DNA of 64,000 nucleotides. Source: an uncultured Armatimonadota bacterium (lineage in GTDB: Bacteria > Armatimonadota > Fimbriimonadia > Fimbriimonadales > Fimbriimonadaceae). Below, piece after piece: positions 17,552 through 24,870 of this stretch (positions are counted from its first letter, which is position 1; each line of letters begins with the position of its first letter). The DNA lies in NCBI GenBank assembly GCA_903927025.1, contig CAIYLG010000016.1, forward strand, positions 1 to 64,000, in the 5' to 3' direction. The translations under genes and the position numbers were made by a program. The notes below the pieces were generated by a model, which searched no databases, had not been told where the DNA came from, and saw only the letters and a list, made by a program, of their open reading frames with translations.

Positions 17552-17890
17552 ATGACGCGCGTTACGTGCTACATCCGCCCCCATAAGCTTGAGGCGGTCA
17601 AATCAGCGATTGCCGCCCTCGGAGTTTCCGGCATGAGCGTGTCCGACGTCCGCGGACAGGGCAATTCCCCAGAGAAGACCGACTGGTTCGGCGGCACTGA
17701 GGGACTCATCGCCTTGCCGATATGCACCCGCGTAGAAGTGGTGGCCCATGACGTCCTTAAGGACGACATTATTCGTGCCGTCATTGAGAACGCCCACACC
17801 GGGGAGCCTGGGGATGGGAAGATTTTTATCGAGCCGATGCTGGATGCGATCCGCATTCGCACCGAGGAACGCGGAGAAGCCGCGGTTTGA
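17552..17890 (+). CDS. PII-family signalling protein lacking the uridylylation tyrosine
   Basis: The start is taken at the ATG at 17552 because MTRVTCYIRPHKLEAVKSAI matches the canonical PII N-terminus; this gives 112 residues, the normal size. The B-loop (HTGEPGDGKIF) and C-terminal RIRTEERGEAAV are present. The T-loop aligns without gaps, but the position equal to Tyr51 of GlnB is Phe46 (TDWFGGTEG). It should bind ATP/ADP and perhaps 2-oxoglutarate as a trimer, but cannot be uridylylated at that site. No amtB or glnA lies next to it. Confidence 0.92.
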   Translation: MTRVTCYIRPHKLEAVKSAIAALGVSGMSVSDVRGQGNSPEKTDWFGGTEGLIALPICTRVEVVAHDVLKDDIIRAVIENAHTGEPGDGKIFIEPMLDAIRIRTEERGEAAV

Positions 17891-17948
17891 ATCGAATTCT
17901 TAGGCGGATTCTTCCGTCATACTTGTCGCTACTGGAATTCTGAATAAG

Positions 17949-19808
17949 ATGAACGTCCTACTTTTTGCCTCCGCGTTTCTCGCGCTAGCATCCCCCGCAA
18001 AAGCGCCAGTCAAGGTCCATGTTGATGCCAAAAACGGCGATATCATCACGGGCGAAGTCACTTTCAAAGTCACCGTCGACTCACAAAATCTGGTCACCCA
18101 GGTCGAGTTCTACGTCAACGACGACCTGCGGGACAAGGCAACCAGCACCCCCTACAAGTTCTCAATGGACTCGCTCAATGAGCCTGAAGGCACCGTCAAG
18201 CTGCGCTTCAAGGCATATACGTCGGAGGGGGAAACCGGCGAAGACTCCGTGAGCGTCAAGATTTACAGCGGCCTAGATAAGGGCGGCGACTTTCATCTTC
18301 AGGCAGGTATTACTGCCCTTCAGGATGGCAAGTGGGACACTGCAATCACAGAGGGGCGAATCGCTCTTAAGGCAGACCCCAAGCTCAACCAGGCTCGCCT
18401 CGTGATCGCCCGAGCGTATCTGCGCAAGGGAGTGATGGACAAGGCTCAGAAGTTTGCTGAAGACGCCGTGACCAACGACGCCAGCAACCCCAACGCCCTG
18501 GACATCCTGTCGATCATCAACCTGCAGAAGGCATTCAGCACCTATGACCGCGGCGCGGGCGACAAGAACGAAACTCTGAAGAGCATCGGCGAATCTCTGA
18601 AGAACGCAGTAGAAGCTCGCCGCAAGGCACTGGACACTCGATTTGATTCTGTTGGCGCGCCAACAGACAAGACGCTGGTGGCCTATTCCGACGCCGCCCT
18701 TCGCAGCGGACGATACGGGCTTGCCATCTCGATCCTCAAGCAGGCATTTGGCCAGGATGAGTCTCGAACCGATTTTGCCAACCGCCTCGCCTTTGCTCAG
18801 ATTCGAGTGGGCGCATTCAATGATGCTCTTCAGACTCTTGAGAATCTGAAGCGCAATCACGGAACGTTCGATACCTACACCACTGCCACCATGGCCGTGC
18901 TTCTCGCCGAGAAGGGCGACGTGGTCGGTTCGGACAATATGATCAAGGATGCCATCGTCTCCGACGGCGACAACCCCATCGTCACCACCGCTCAGGCCTA
19001 CATCGCGCTCAAGTTCGTGCGAACCCGGCTTGAGAACGTGAACACGATGAGCCTGAACTACGACGACCTGACGGGCAAGGACTCAGCGCGGGCACTTGAC
19101 GCACGCAACACCTTGAGCCAGATCCTGAAGCAACTTGCCAAGGACCAGGGACAGCGCACCGAAGTGAACTACTACCTGTGCGCCCTCAACAACAAGCTTC
19201 AGAACTACGAAACCGCCACTCACTATTTTGAGGCGGCTGTTCTCGCTGAGCCAACGAACTACGATGCCTATATCGAGCAGGGCAACAAGTCGATTCAGGT
19301 GACGATGCTGGGAACGATCACTCCTGAGGAGAAGGCGTTCCTGTATGCCAATGCGCGAACGATGTTCACCGCCGCGCTGCAGGCGCGACCAGCTTCTGCA
19401 GCCGCCCTCACCGGTCTGTCCCTCGTCGCCACGTTCGAGGCCAACCCAGAGGCAGGCATCAAGTGGGGCAAGGCCGCCATCGCTGCTGAACCCGAGTATG
19501 CTGCCGGCCACATCGCCCTCAGCGTCGCCTCGTCGCTTGGCGCGATCAGCCTAAGCGGTCAGGCCACCAAGCTCCGCGACAACAACAAGAACCTGACCTC
19601 GAACAGTGAGCGACAGGCAAACGAGCTGAAGGCACGAGAGATCGAGTCGACCGGCCTCAAGTACACCACCCTCGCCCGCACCGAGCTCCGCGCCGCTGAG
19701 AAGCTGGACAAGAAGATCGAAGGCGCCGAGCTCAGCCGAGCCCCCGCCGCTTGGAGATACTTCAACGTAGGAGGCCGAGTCCCCGTCCTCCCCGCCCCAA
19801 GCAACTAG
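17949..19808 (+). CDS. Secreted TPR protein with N-terminal Ig-like domain
   Basis: A 619-residue protein. Residues 1-20 are a signal peptide. About 21-105 form a bacterial Ig-like fold (VKVHVDAKNGDIITGEVTF, VEFYVNDDLRDKAT, KLRFKAYTSEGETGEDSVSV). From about 115 on there are tetratricopeptide-like helices (ITEGRIALKADPKLNQARLVIARAYLRKG; YYLCALNNKLQNYETATHYFEAAVLAEPTNYDAY). It is likely a periplasmic or surface scaffold. A strong terminator follows 19 bp after the stop. Confidence 0.85.
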   Translation: MNVLLFASAFLALASPAKAPVKVHVDAKNGDIITGEVTFKVTVDSQNLVTQVEFYVNDDLRDKATSTPYKFSMDSLNEPEGTVKLRFKAYTSEGETGEDSVSVKIYSGLDKGGDFHLQAGITALQDGKWDTAITEGRIALKADPKLNQARLVIARAYLRKGVMDKAQKFAEDAVTNDASNPNALDILSIINLQKAFSTYDRGAGDKNETLKSIGESLKNAVEARRKALDTRFDSVGAPTDKTLVAYSDAALRSGRYGLAISILKQAFGQDESRTDFANRLAFAQIRVGAFNDALQTLENLKRNHGTFDTYTTATMAVLLAEKGDVVGSDNMIKDAIVSDGDNPIVTTAQAYIALKFVRTRLENVNTMSLNYDDLTGKDSARALDARNTLSQILKQLAKDQGQRTEVNYYLCALNNKLQNYETATHYFEAAVLAEPTNYDAYIEQGNKSIQVTMLGTITPEEKAFLYANARTMFTAALQARPASAAALTGLSLVATFEANPEAGIKWGKAAIAAEPEYAAGHIALSVASSLGAISLSGQATKLRDNNKNLTSNSERQANELKAREIESTGLKYTTLARTELRAAEKLDKKIEGAELSRAPAAWRYFNVGGRVPVLPAPSN

Positions 19809-19827
19809 CCGCTGGCTAGGAAGGCAG

Positions 19828-19861
19828 AAAGAGGCTGACAACGAGAGTTGTCAGCCTCTTT
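19828..19861. terminator. Rho-independent terminator
   Basis: A perfect 15-bp stem (19828-19842 with 19847-19861), a GAGA tetraloop, and flanking A and T runs end the TPR gene transcript just before the tRNA gene. Confidence 0.88.
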
Positions 19862-19958
19862 GCGTTCACGTCCCCCTACTCTACGGAACCAAAATCAATC
19901 AACGGCCGCCCAAGCTCTGCATCCCAGCCAACGCCCAAGGTATCATCCTTTTCGGTCG

Positions 19959-20035
19959 CGGGGCGTGGCGCAGTTTGGTAGCGCGCTTCCATGGGGTGGA
20001 AGAGGTCGCACGTTCGAATCGTGTCGCCCCGACCA
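19959..20035 (+). tRNA. tRNA-Pro (GGG)
   Basis: A 77-nt cloverleaf with a 7-bp acceptor stem (CGGGGCG/CGCCCCG), D-arm GGCGCAGTTTGGTAGCGC, anticodon stem CTTCC/GGAAG around the loop ATGGGGT with anticodon GGG at 19993-19995, T-loop GTTCGAATC, and encoded CCA. Its 3' half from 19988 is repeated at 33501, which marks it as the integration site of the island. Confidence 0.96.
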
Positions 20036-20042
20036 GATTTTT
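19988..20042 (+). repeat. Left attachment repeat (attL) of the tRNA-Pro island
   Basis: These 55 bases, from the anticodon stem to TTTTT past the tRNA 3' end, recur exactly at 33501-33555 in direct orientation. A tRNA 3' end copied at the far border of an island is the classic trace of tyrosine-integrase insertion. The tRNA gene itself stays intact on this side. Confidence 0.93.
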
Positions 20043-20092
20043 GAACCTAAACCCCGTTCTTTCTTCCACTTTAGTGCGGGCTAAAGTGCCTT

Positions 20093-20114
20093 GGTCTCTC
20101 AATTGGTCTCTCAA
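20093..20114. repeat. Paired GGTCTCTCAA repeats, left end of first module
   Basis: Two copies of GGTCTCTCAA begin 12 bp apart, about one helical turn, between attL and the integrase start. Similar pairs occur at 29164/29175, 29361/29372 and 33408/33419. Position near att sites suggests arm-type integrase binding sites. Confidence 0.65.
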
Positions 20115-20137
20115 CGGACTCCCGTAGACTGTTTTCC

Positions 20138-21307
20138 GTGGCGTCGAAAGCAGACAACAGGGACGGTTCTTGCAAGGAAATCCTCACGGGGAAACTCGCT
20201 GGCAAGTGGCGTGTCCAGTTCACCTACGAGGACGAGTTCTACCGCAAGCAGCGCGTTTCCCGCATCTTCCCCAACAGAAGTGAAGCCAAGGATTTCCTCA
20301 AAGACCTCATTCGAGGAGCGAAGATTGAATCGGCGAAGGAGAAGAAAGAACTCACCCTTGGCGGGTGGTTCGACTGGCTGGCTGAAAACGACTGGCCGGA
20401 ATCTCTCGATGAGAAGACCATTAACAACCGGCAGGGCCGGTTCAACAAACATGTCCGATCTACGTTTGGCAATGTACCGCTCACCAAGATCGATCCTTTA
20501 ACCGTCCGGGCCTTCTACAAACGCTTGCGCTCCGATGGTGTAGGAGATGCAACTGTCCACGGCATTAAGGCCAACCTCGTCCGGGTTTTCAATCAAGCGG
20601 TGAGCCCGTATGGCCGGGTTCCTATGACCCACGCGAATCCCTTCCGCCTCACCATTGCCACACCAACGCTCAGCCACGTCTTGAGTCGCGACCAAATCAT
20701 CACACTCGGCTACTTCGGCTCGGTGACTCGGCTGAATTCGCGGTTCCGCCACCTTAGGTCAGCGGGCTACATTGCCGTATTTGAAACGCCGTTCTTTAGC
20801 CAGAACCTCTATGTGGCCGGTAGAGCCGCCACGCGTGTTCTCCGTGAGGGAGTCGAACAGTTACTGTCCAGGCGACTGCCGTCTCCGCGATTCGTTCAAC
20901 ATGCGCTCGCCGTGACTGATACGCGAATAGCCCTCATGAGACAGGGATGCTCTGATTGGCGATTTGAACCCCAACTGCGGCATTCCTTCCTGTACGGTGG
21001 CCGAACCATTGAAATCCGACCGGACGGGATGGTCCGTCGTGACGGCGTTATGACCCTATTGGAGGTCGATATGGGGCATGTCGATCCCGCGAAGTTTGCG
21101 AGAAAACTCGCAGGGTATCAGGCATTCAAGGATTCCGGAGAACTCCCCCGCCTCTGGGGAGAGCGAACACTTGCTGTTCAAACCATTACGACCGGCCCCT
21201 TGCGACGGGCACGATTGGCTCGCCTTTGTCCTGGGAATTCTGAGATTTGCTTCGGCTTCCTAACATTTAACGATCTGAGCATCGAAGTTGTGGGAGGCTG
21301 GAGTTGA
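20138..21307 (+). CDS. Chimeric protein: integrase N-terminal domains fused to a replication-relaxation-like domain
   Basis: A 389-residue protein. Residues about 10-70 are the AP2-like arm-binding domain of tyrosine integrases (GKLAGKWRVQFTYEDEFYRKQ), and about 75-175 are the SAM-like core-binding domain (TFGNVPLTKIDPLTVRAFYKRL). After NPFRLTIATPT the expected catalytic domain is absent: no HxxR or active-site Tyr box is seen. Instead LSRDQIITLGYFGSVTRLNSRFRHLRSAGYI and later RPDGMVRRDGVMTLLEVDMGH resemble replication-relaxation proteins. The start is GTG at 20138. It may bind att DNA without cutting it. Confidence 0.8.
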   Translation: MASKADNRDGSCKEILTGKLAGKWRVQFTYEDEFYRKQRVSRIFPNRSEAKDFLKDLIRGAKIESAKEKKELTLGGWFDWLAENDWPESLDEKTINNRQGRFNKHVRSTFGNVPLTKIDPLTVRAFYKRLRSDGVGDATVHGIKANLVRVFNQAVSPYGRVPMTHANPFRLTIATPTLSHVLSRDQIITLGYFGSVTRLNSRFRHLRSAGYIAVFETPFFSQNLYVAGRAATRVLREGVEQLLSRRLPSPRFVQHALAVTDTRIALMRQGCSDWRFEPQLRHSFLYGGRTIEIRPDGMVRRDGVMTLLEVDMGHVDPAKFARKLAGYQAFKDSGELPRLWGERTLAVQTITTGPLRRARLARLCPGNSEICFGFLTFNDLSIEVVGGWS

Positions 21308-21792
21308 TTCTCTGCGCGAATTGCAAACGGCTTTGGCCGGAAGGGACAACCTGGTGCGGCAACTGCCGACGGACACTTAGCAAGCGCATCTGTCCGGAGG
21401 GCCATATCAGTCCGGTCTACGCCAACTGCTGCTCGACTTGCGGATCGTCGAAATTGACACCGGGAACGAGGTCGTTGAGGTTTCGACCACTGTCGTGGTT
21501 GGTGGTGGCCGGCATGGTAGTCATGCTCGCGCCTTTTGCCCTGAGTCTGCTAGGAACCGGGCTCCAAGCAGTCTATGTATGGTTTATTAACGTCGTCTTT
21601 GAACGGCTGATCGTGCTTGGTCTCTTTAGCTGGATCGCGGGATTGATCTTGGGTGAGCGAGCACGAAAGGTCATCAGCGATCTCTGGCATGCCGTGTTTC
21701 GACTCCTTATCAGTGGCCTGTTAGCAATTCCACGCGCGTTCTTCAGGAGGAGGTTTCACTACCGCCACGATGAGGACGCGCCGCATCAGTAA
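21304..21792 (+). CDS. Zinc-ribbon membrane protein, unknown
   Basis: A 162-residue protein starting at a TTG that overlaps the stop of the previous gene. Two zinc-ribbon-like Cys sets are present (CANCKRLWPEGTTWCGNC and CPEGH...CCSTCGSSK, residues 4-50), then two hydrophobic segments (about 62-87 and 92-118) and a basic tail. It is typical cargo-adjacent small membrane protein and has no assignable function. The overlap suggests co-translation with the chimeric integrase gene. Confidence 0.7.
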   Translation: MILCANCKRLWPEGTTWCGNCRRTLSKRICPEGHISPVYANCCSTCGSSKLTPGTRSLRFRPLSWLVVAGMVVMLAPFALSLLGTGLQAVYVWFINVVFERLIVLGLFSWIAGLILGERARKVISDLWHAVFRLLISGLLAIPRAFFRRRFHYRHDEDAPHQ

Positions 21793-21852
21793 GGCAAATC
21801 AATGGTGCCGAACCAGGACATGTACTGAATATTTTCAGATTTTGGCGTGTTT

Positions 21853-21908
21853 TTGCACGGAACCTTTTAATTCATTGTATAGTGTGATCGCGCGATCATG
21901 CGATCACA
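21853..21908 (+). promoter_or_regulatory. Promoter with overlapping palindromic operator for the conjugation operon
   Basis: A -10-like TATAGT lies at 21878-21883 with TTGCAC at 21853-21858 (19-bp spacer, so a weak match). Directly over and after the -10 is the perfect inverted repeat TGTGATCGC (21883-21891) with GCGATCACA (21900-21908), spaced by GCGATCAT, itself partly palindromic. It lies 19 bp before the start codon of the first gene. The arrangement is that of a repressor-controlled promoter; the Phd-like domain in the third gene is one candidate DNA binder. Confidence 0.55.
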
Positions 21909-21927
21909 TGACTGAGTGGAGAAATCT

Positions 21928-22116
21928 ATGCCCCGACCTACAATTGCTGAGCTCGAAAAAATTCTTCAAAACGAACAGGAAACTGAAATCGAAATTCTGC
22001 CAAATGGTGAAGTTCGCGCCAAAGGACAGACATCCCAGGCGGAACTTGGAAACAGGAAGCCACTGACGATGCGAGAAAACCTAGGCGGTGAGTACTCACA
22101 GAAGGAACACCGTTGA
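21928..22116 (+). CDS. 62-residue operon leader protein, possible modifier or accessory peptide
   Basis: The ATG at 21928 is chosen because GGAG sits 7 bp upstream; a GTG at 21916 would add four residues. The product is short and acidic, with the motif TIAELEKILQNE followed by IEILPNGEVRA, then a polar tail ending in ENLGGEYSQKEHR. A Gly-Gly eight residues from the end is the kind of site a JAB protease could trim to expose a conjugatable tail. The sequence does not look like a full beta-grasp ubiquitin fold. It heads the operon and overlaps the E2-like gene by 4 bp. Confidence 0.7.
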   Translation: MPRPTIAELEKILQNEQETEIEILPNGEVRAKGQTSQAELGNRKPLTMRENLGGEYSQKEHR

Positions 22117-22487
22117 ACATTCAGCGCATCCGAGCCGAAGTAGCGCAGGCGAGCAACCAGTTTGCTTATGTTGAGGCGCACCCCACTGAGGAAGGCGGAG
22201 TCTATGTCCGAGCAGCAATGCAGACATCAGCTGAGAAGACGTACTTCATTTCGATTTTCTTTCCCGAATATCCCAATCGAACTCCGAAGGTGTATATCAC
22301 GAATCCAAAACTTGGGGCGAGCCCTCACCAATACAACGACGGAACGATTTGTTACCTGCATCCAAATATGTGGAACCCAGGAACTCACAATCTAACCTTT
22401 GTGCTCGGCAGGATCGCTAAGTGGCTCAATAAATACGAGGTCTGGCTTGTTCGGGGAAAGTGGCCAGGCGCGGAGGTTCCGCACTAA
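22113..22487 (+). CDS. E2-like ubiquitin-conjugating fold protein (prokaryotic E2)
   Basis: A 124-residue protein starting at TTG 22113 with AAGGA upstream. The N-terminal half (YFISIFFPEYPNRTPKVYITNP) matches the E2 beta-meander and the Pro-rich segment. Then comes SPHQYNDGTICYLHPNMWNPG with the predicted catalytic Cys80, His72, and Trp87 in the WNPG motif, and an amphipathic helix ending in LNKYEVW. This is the layout of bacterial E2 family B proteins. It would accept an activated modifier from the E1-like protein encoded three genes on. Its stop abuts the next start. Confidence 0.87.
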   Translation: MNIQRIRAEVAQASNQFAYVEAHPTEEGGVYVRAAMQTSAEKTYFISIFFPEYPNRTPKVYITNPKLGASPHQYNDGTICYLHPNMWNPGTHNLTFVLGRIAKWLNKYEVWLVRGKWPGAEVPH

Positions 22488-23027
22488 ATGCCACTTGATT
22501 TTGGCTTGCTTTCCATGACTGAGTTGAGGACCCGTCCCGGCGAGATCCTAGATCGAGTCGCCAACAATGGTGAGGCATTTGTCATTGAGTCAAATAGCCG
22601 TCGCAAGGCCTGTTTGGTTCCACTCTCGTTCTTCTTCCCAGACGTTTCACCGGCACGCATTAGTGCCGAGATGCAAGAGCTTGCGGATCGTGGCGAGGAA
22701 CCCCGAACGACGTTTACCGTAGGGCGAGAACTAGCCTTTCGCTTCGATGCAAATCTCGATGACAACACTACGGTAGAGATACTAATTCTCCTCCCGCATG
22801 GATATCCAAGTAGTTGCCCGAAGGTCTATGCCAATCCCATTTCAGAAGAAGCGCCGCACCGATGGGCGGATGGCGCGCTCTGCCTCTATGGAGTTATGAC
22901 TGGGTGGAATCCTGGCAAGCACACCGTACTGACCACATTGAACCTAACTCGCCAATGGCTTAAGCACTACGACACGTGGCTGAAATGCCACGAATGGCCC
23001 ACCCCGGAGAATTTAATATATGAATGA
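22488..23027 (+). CDS. Second E2-like protein with N-terminal Phd/YefM-antitoxin-like segment
   Basis: A 179-residue protein. Residues about 9-50 (LSMTELRTRPGEILDRVANN, then GEAFVIESNSRRKACLVPL) follow the Phd/YefM pattern: helix with R and E, LLDRV, a loop, then beta strand and LVPL. Residues about 75-175 repeat the E2 layout: LPHGYPSSCPKVYANP, APHRWADGALCLYGVMTGWNPG with Cys132 and Trp140, and RQWLKHYDTW. Both E2-like genes keep the same active-site frame, so this is a paralogue with an added DNA-binding or dimerising domain. An ATG at 22515 is an alternative start inside the Phd part. Overlaps the E1 gene by 8 bp. Confidence 0.85.
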   Translation: MPLDFGLLSMTELRTRPGEILDRVANNGEAFVIESNSRRKACLVPLSFFFPDVSPARISAEMQELADRGEEPRTTFTVGRELAFRFDANLDDNTTVEILILLPHGYPSSCPKVYANPISEEAPHRWADGALCLYGVMTGWNPGKHTVLTTLNLTRQWLKHYDTWLKCHEWPTPENLIYE

Positions 23028-23868
23028 AGATCAACTTTTTGCGCGAATAGCGCCGCTCTTTGATGTTGGGCAGTTTGGCGAAGCCAAAGTCTTGATTGCA
23101 GGCTGTGGATCTGGTGGCGGGCAAGTCGCATTGCAGCTCGCAATGGCAGGTGTACGTAACTTTGACTTGTTCGACACAGACACGTTAGAAGCCGAGAATG
23201 TCATTCGCCATGTATGCGGAAGACGCTACGTAGGTCAGCAAAAAGTCGATGCGCTAGCCGACGTTCTTCTTGATCGCAACCCAGCCATTCAAATCAACAA
23301 ATTCAATGCTGACCTCATGGAGTGTTCAGATCTCGGCTATCGCATTTCACAGAGTACGGTTGTTGTGCTAGCAACTGATAATGAACCAACCCGGTATCGA
23401 ATTAACCAGCTATGTGTAGAAACCGAAACACCTTTTGTTATCGGTCGAGTATTCACGAGAGGAATCGGCGGCGAAGTCTTTGGCTATCGACCGAACGAAG
23501 GCGGGTGCCTGGCGTGTTTGGAGAGTGTCTTGGAGCGGACACAGTTTCGGGATGGCATTCGGGAAATAGACTTAGTCTCAGACGATGAGCGAGAAAAAAT
23601 CTATGGGCTTGAGATTGCTGAAATCAAAGACTCGCCCGGCTTAAACGTAGACATTGCATTCATTACGTGCTTCCACACACGTTTTGTTCTTGACGCTATC
23701 GCGCGGTCATTGCCTGAGCGACCAACGCATCTCCCACCAATTGATAACAACTACCTGGTGTGGGGGAATCGACCGGTCCAGCCATTCCAAAAGAACTTTG
23801 AAATTCAAAGAATCAGTCTCCAACCTCAAGAAGGCTGTCTGATCTGCCACCAGGGAGGCACTGAATGA
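23020..23868 (+). CDS. ThiF/E1-like adenylyltransferase
   Basis: A 282-residue E1-like protein. The Rossmann nucleotide loop is VLIAGCGSGGGQVALQLAMAG (residues 24-44), followed by the acidic FDTDTLEAENVIRHV and the adenylation segment GRRYVGQQKVDAL. VVLATDNEPTRYRINQLC is typical of ThiF. CxxC pairs at 163-166 (CLAC) and near the C-terminus (CLIC) could bind zinc. It should adenylate the C-terminus of a modifier and hand it to an E2. It lacks a ubiquitin-fold domain. Start and stop overlap both neighbours, so translation is coupled. Confidence 0.93.
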   Translation: MNEDQLFARIAPLFDVGQFGEAKVLIAGCGSGGGQVALQLAMAGVRNFDLFDTDTLEAENVIRHVCGRRYVGQQKVDALADVLLDRNPAIQINKFNADLMECSDLGYRISQSTVVVLATDNEPTRYRINQLCVETETPFVIGRVFTRGIGGEVFGYRPNEGGCLACLESVLERTQFRDGIREIDLVSDDEREKIYGLEIAEIKDSPGLNVDIAFITCFHTRFVLDAIARSLPERPTHLPPIDNNYLVWGNRPVQPFQKNFEIQRISLQPQEGCLICHQGGTE

Positions 23869-24860
23869 AGTGGTTTCAAGCGAAAAACATAAAGATCATC
23901 GTGCCACATGCTGCCTTGATGACGATCTTTGATGAATGCGACCGATTTGATCGGGACGAGACTGGAGGCCGGATAGTTGGTGTCTTCAAGGAAGAAAGAG
24001 GCATTCTTACCTTGACCATCTCTGGTCTGATTGAGGCTGGCCCGAAGGCAGAGCGATCACCGACCTATTACTTAGGTGATGTCGATTACCAAGAAGATAC
24101 CTTCCGCAAAATTGAGAGCGTGCACCCCGAAGTTGAGCACCTTGGCAATTGGCATACACATCATGTAAACGGTTTATCAAGATTGAGCGGTGGCGATCTC
24201 GCTACCTACCAACGCACGGTCAACCATCCAAATCAGAACACGCCTTTTTTTTACGCCCTACTGGTCGTCGCAAGACAGAAGAGCAAGGACCCGCTTCAAA
24301 GGTATAGCCTAAAGCATTATGTATTCCGACCGAATGATGATCGGGTTCACGAAGTATCAGCCAACATGGTCGAGATTACTGAGGGGCCGCTAATTTGGCC
24401 ATCTGACCCTGACCCTGTGTCAAGTTCGGAATCTCCGGAGGATATTCCGAGTGCGGATCCCCAGGCTCGTTCGAACCCTGAGCATTCGCCAGTAGAGTTA
24501 GGAGAAAAATCCGTTATCGCAAAGCCAGAACGAGTGTATGACCGCGATATTATCGGAGAGTTTTACCGGGGAGTTCGCCCGTACACCGCCCCACAGCTTG
24601 GCTTGTATTGGCGGGGACCGATTGAACTAGCTAACGGCCAAAAGACGGAAGTCATTGTGCTTGAGGATGCTTCCAGCACGGAACCCACGTATTCCGTGAC
24701 GCTGAGACTACCGACCGAATCCTTGATCGCAGTCGGAGAACAATTGGCTAAGCGGGATTTCCCTTCGGCACGATCTGCGCTCATAACGGCAGAACGAAGT
24801 TGTAACCGGATTCTTTTCGAGCTTGGTGGGGGTTCGAAGTTACCGGATGAAGCGAATTAG
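23865..24860 (+). CDS. JAB/JAMM-family metalloprotease (deconjugase-like)
   Basis: A 331-residue protein. Residues about 10-180 form a JAB/Mov34 domain: DETGGRIVG with Glu32, then NWHTHHVNGLSRLSGGD, giving His97, His99, Ser108 and Asp111. The spacing between HxH and SxxD is one residue longer than the usual seven. From about 185 to 225 the chain is Pro/Ser/Glu-rich and probably a linker, and the C-terminal 100 residues form a separate domain (REFYRGVRPYTAPQLGLYW-like). It would process the modifier or cleave it from targets. It overlaps the E1 gene by 4 bp. Confidence 0.9.
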   Translation: MKWFQAKNIKIIVPHAALMTIFDECDRFDRDETGGRIVGVFKEERGILTLTISGLIEAGPKAERSPTYYLGDVDYQEDTFRKIESVHPEVEHLGNWHTHHVNGLSRLSGGDLATYQRTVNHPNQNTPFFYALLVVARQKSKDPLQRYSLKHYVFRPNDDRVHEVSANMVEITEGPLIWPSDPDPVSSSESPEDIPSADPQARSNPEHSPVELGEKSVIAKPERVYDRDIIGEFYRGVRPYTAPQLGLYWRGPIELANGQKTEVIVLEDASSTEPTYSVTLRLPTESLIAVGEQLAKRDFPSARSALITAERSCNRILFELGGGSKLPDEAN

Positions 24861-24870
24861 GAGGAAAGGC

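Noticed and set aside
21928-22116. The 62-residue protein as Pup or UBact
   Set aside because: No C-terminal GGQ/GGE or SGE ending, and the operon has E1/E2 rather than PafA-type ligase.
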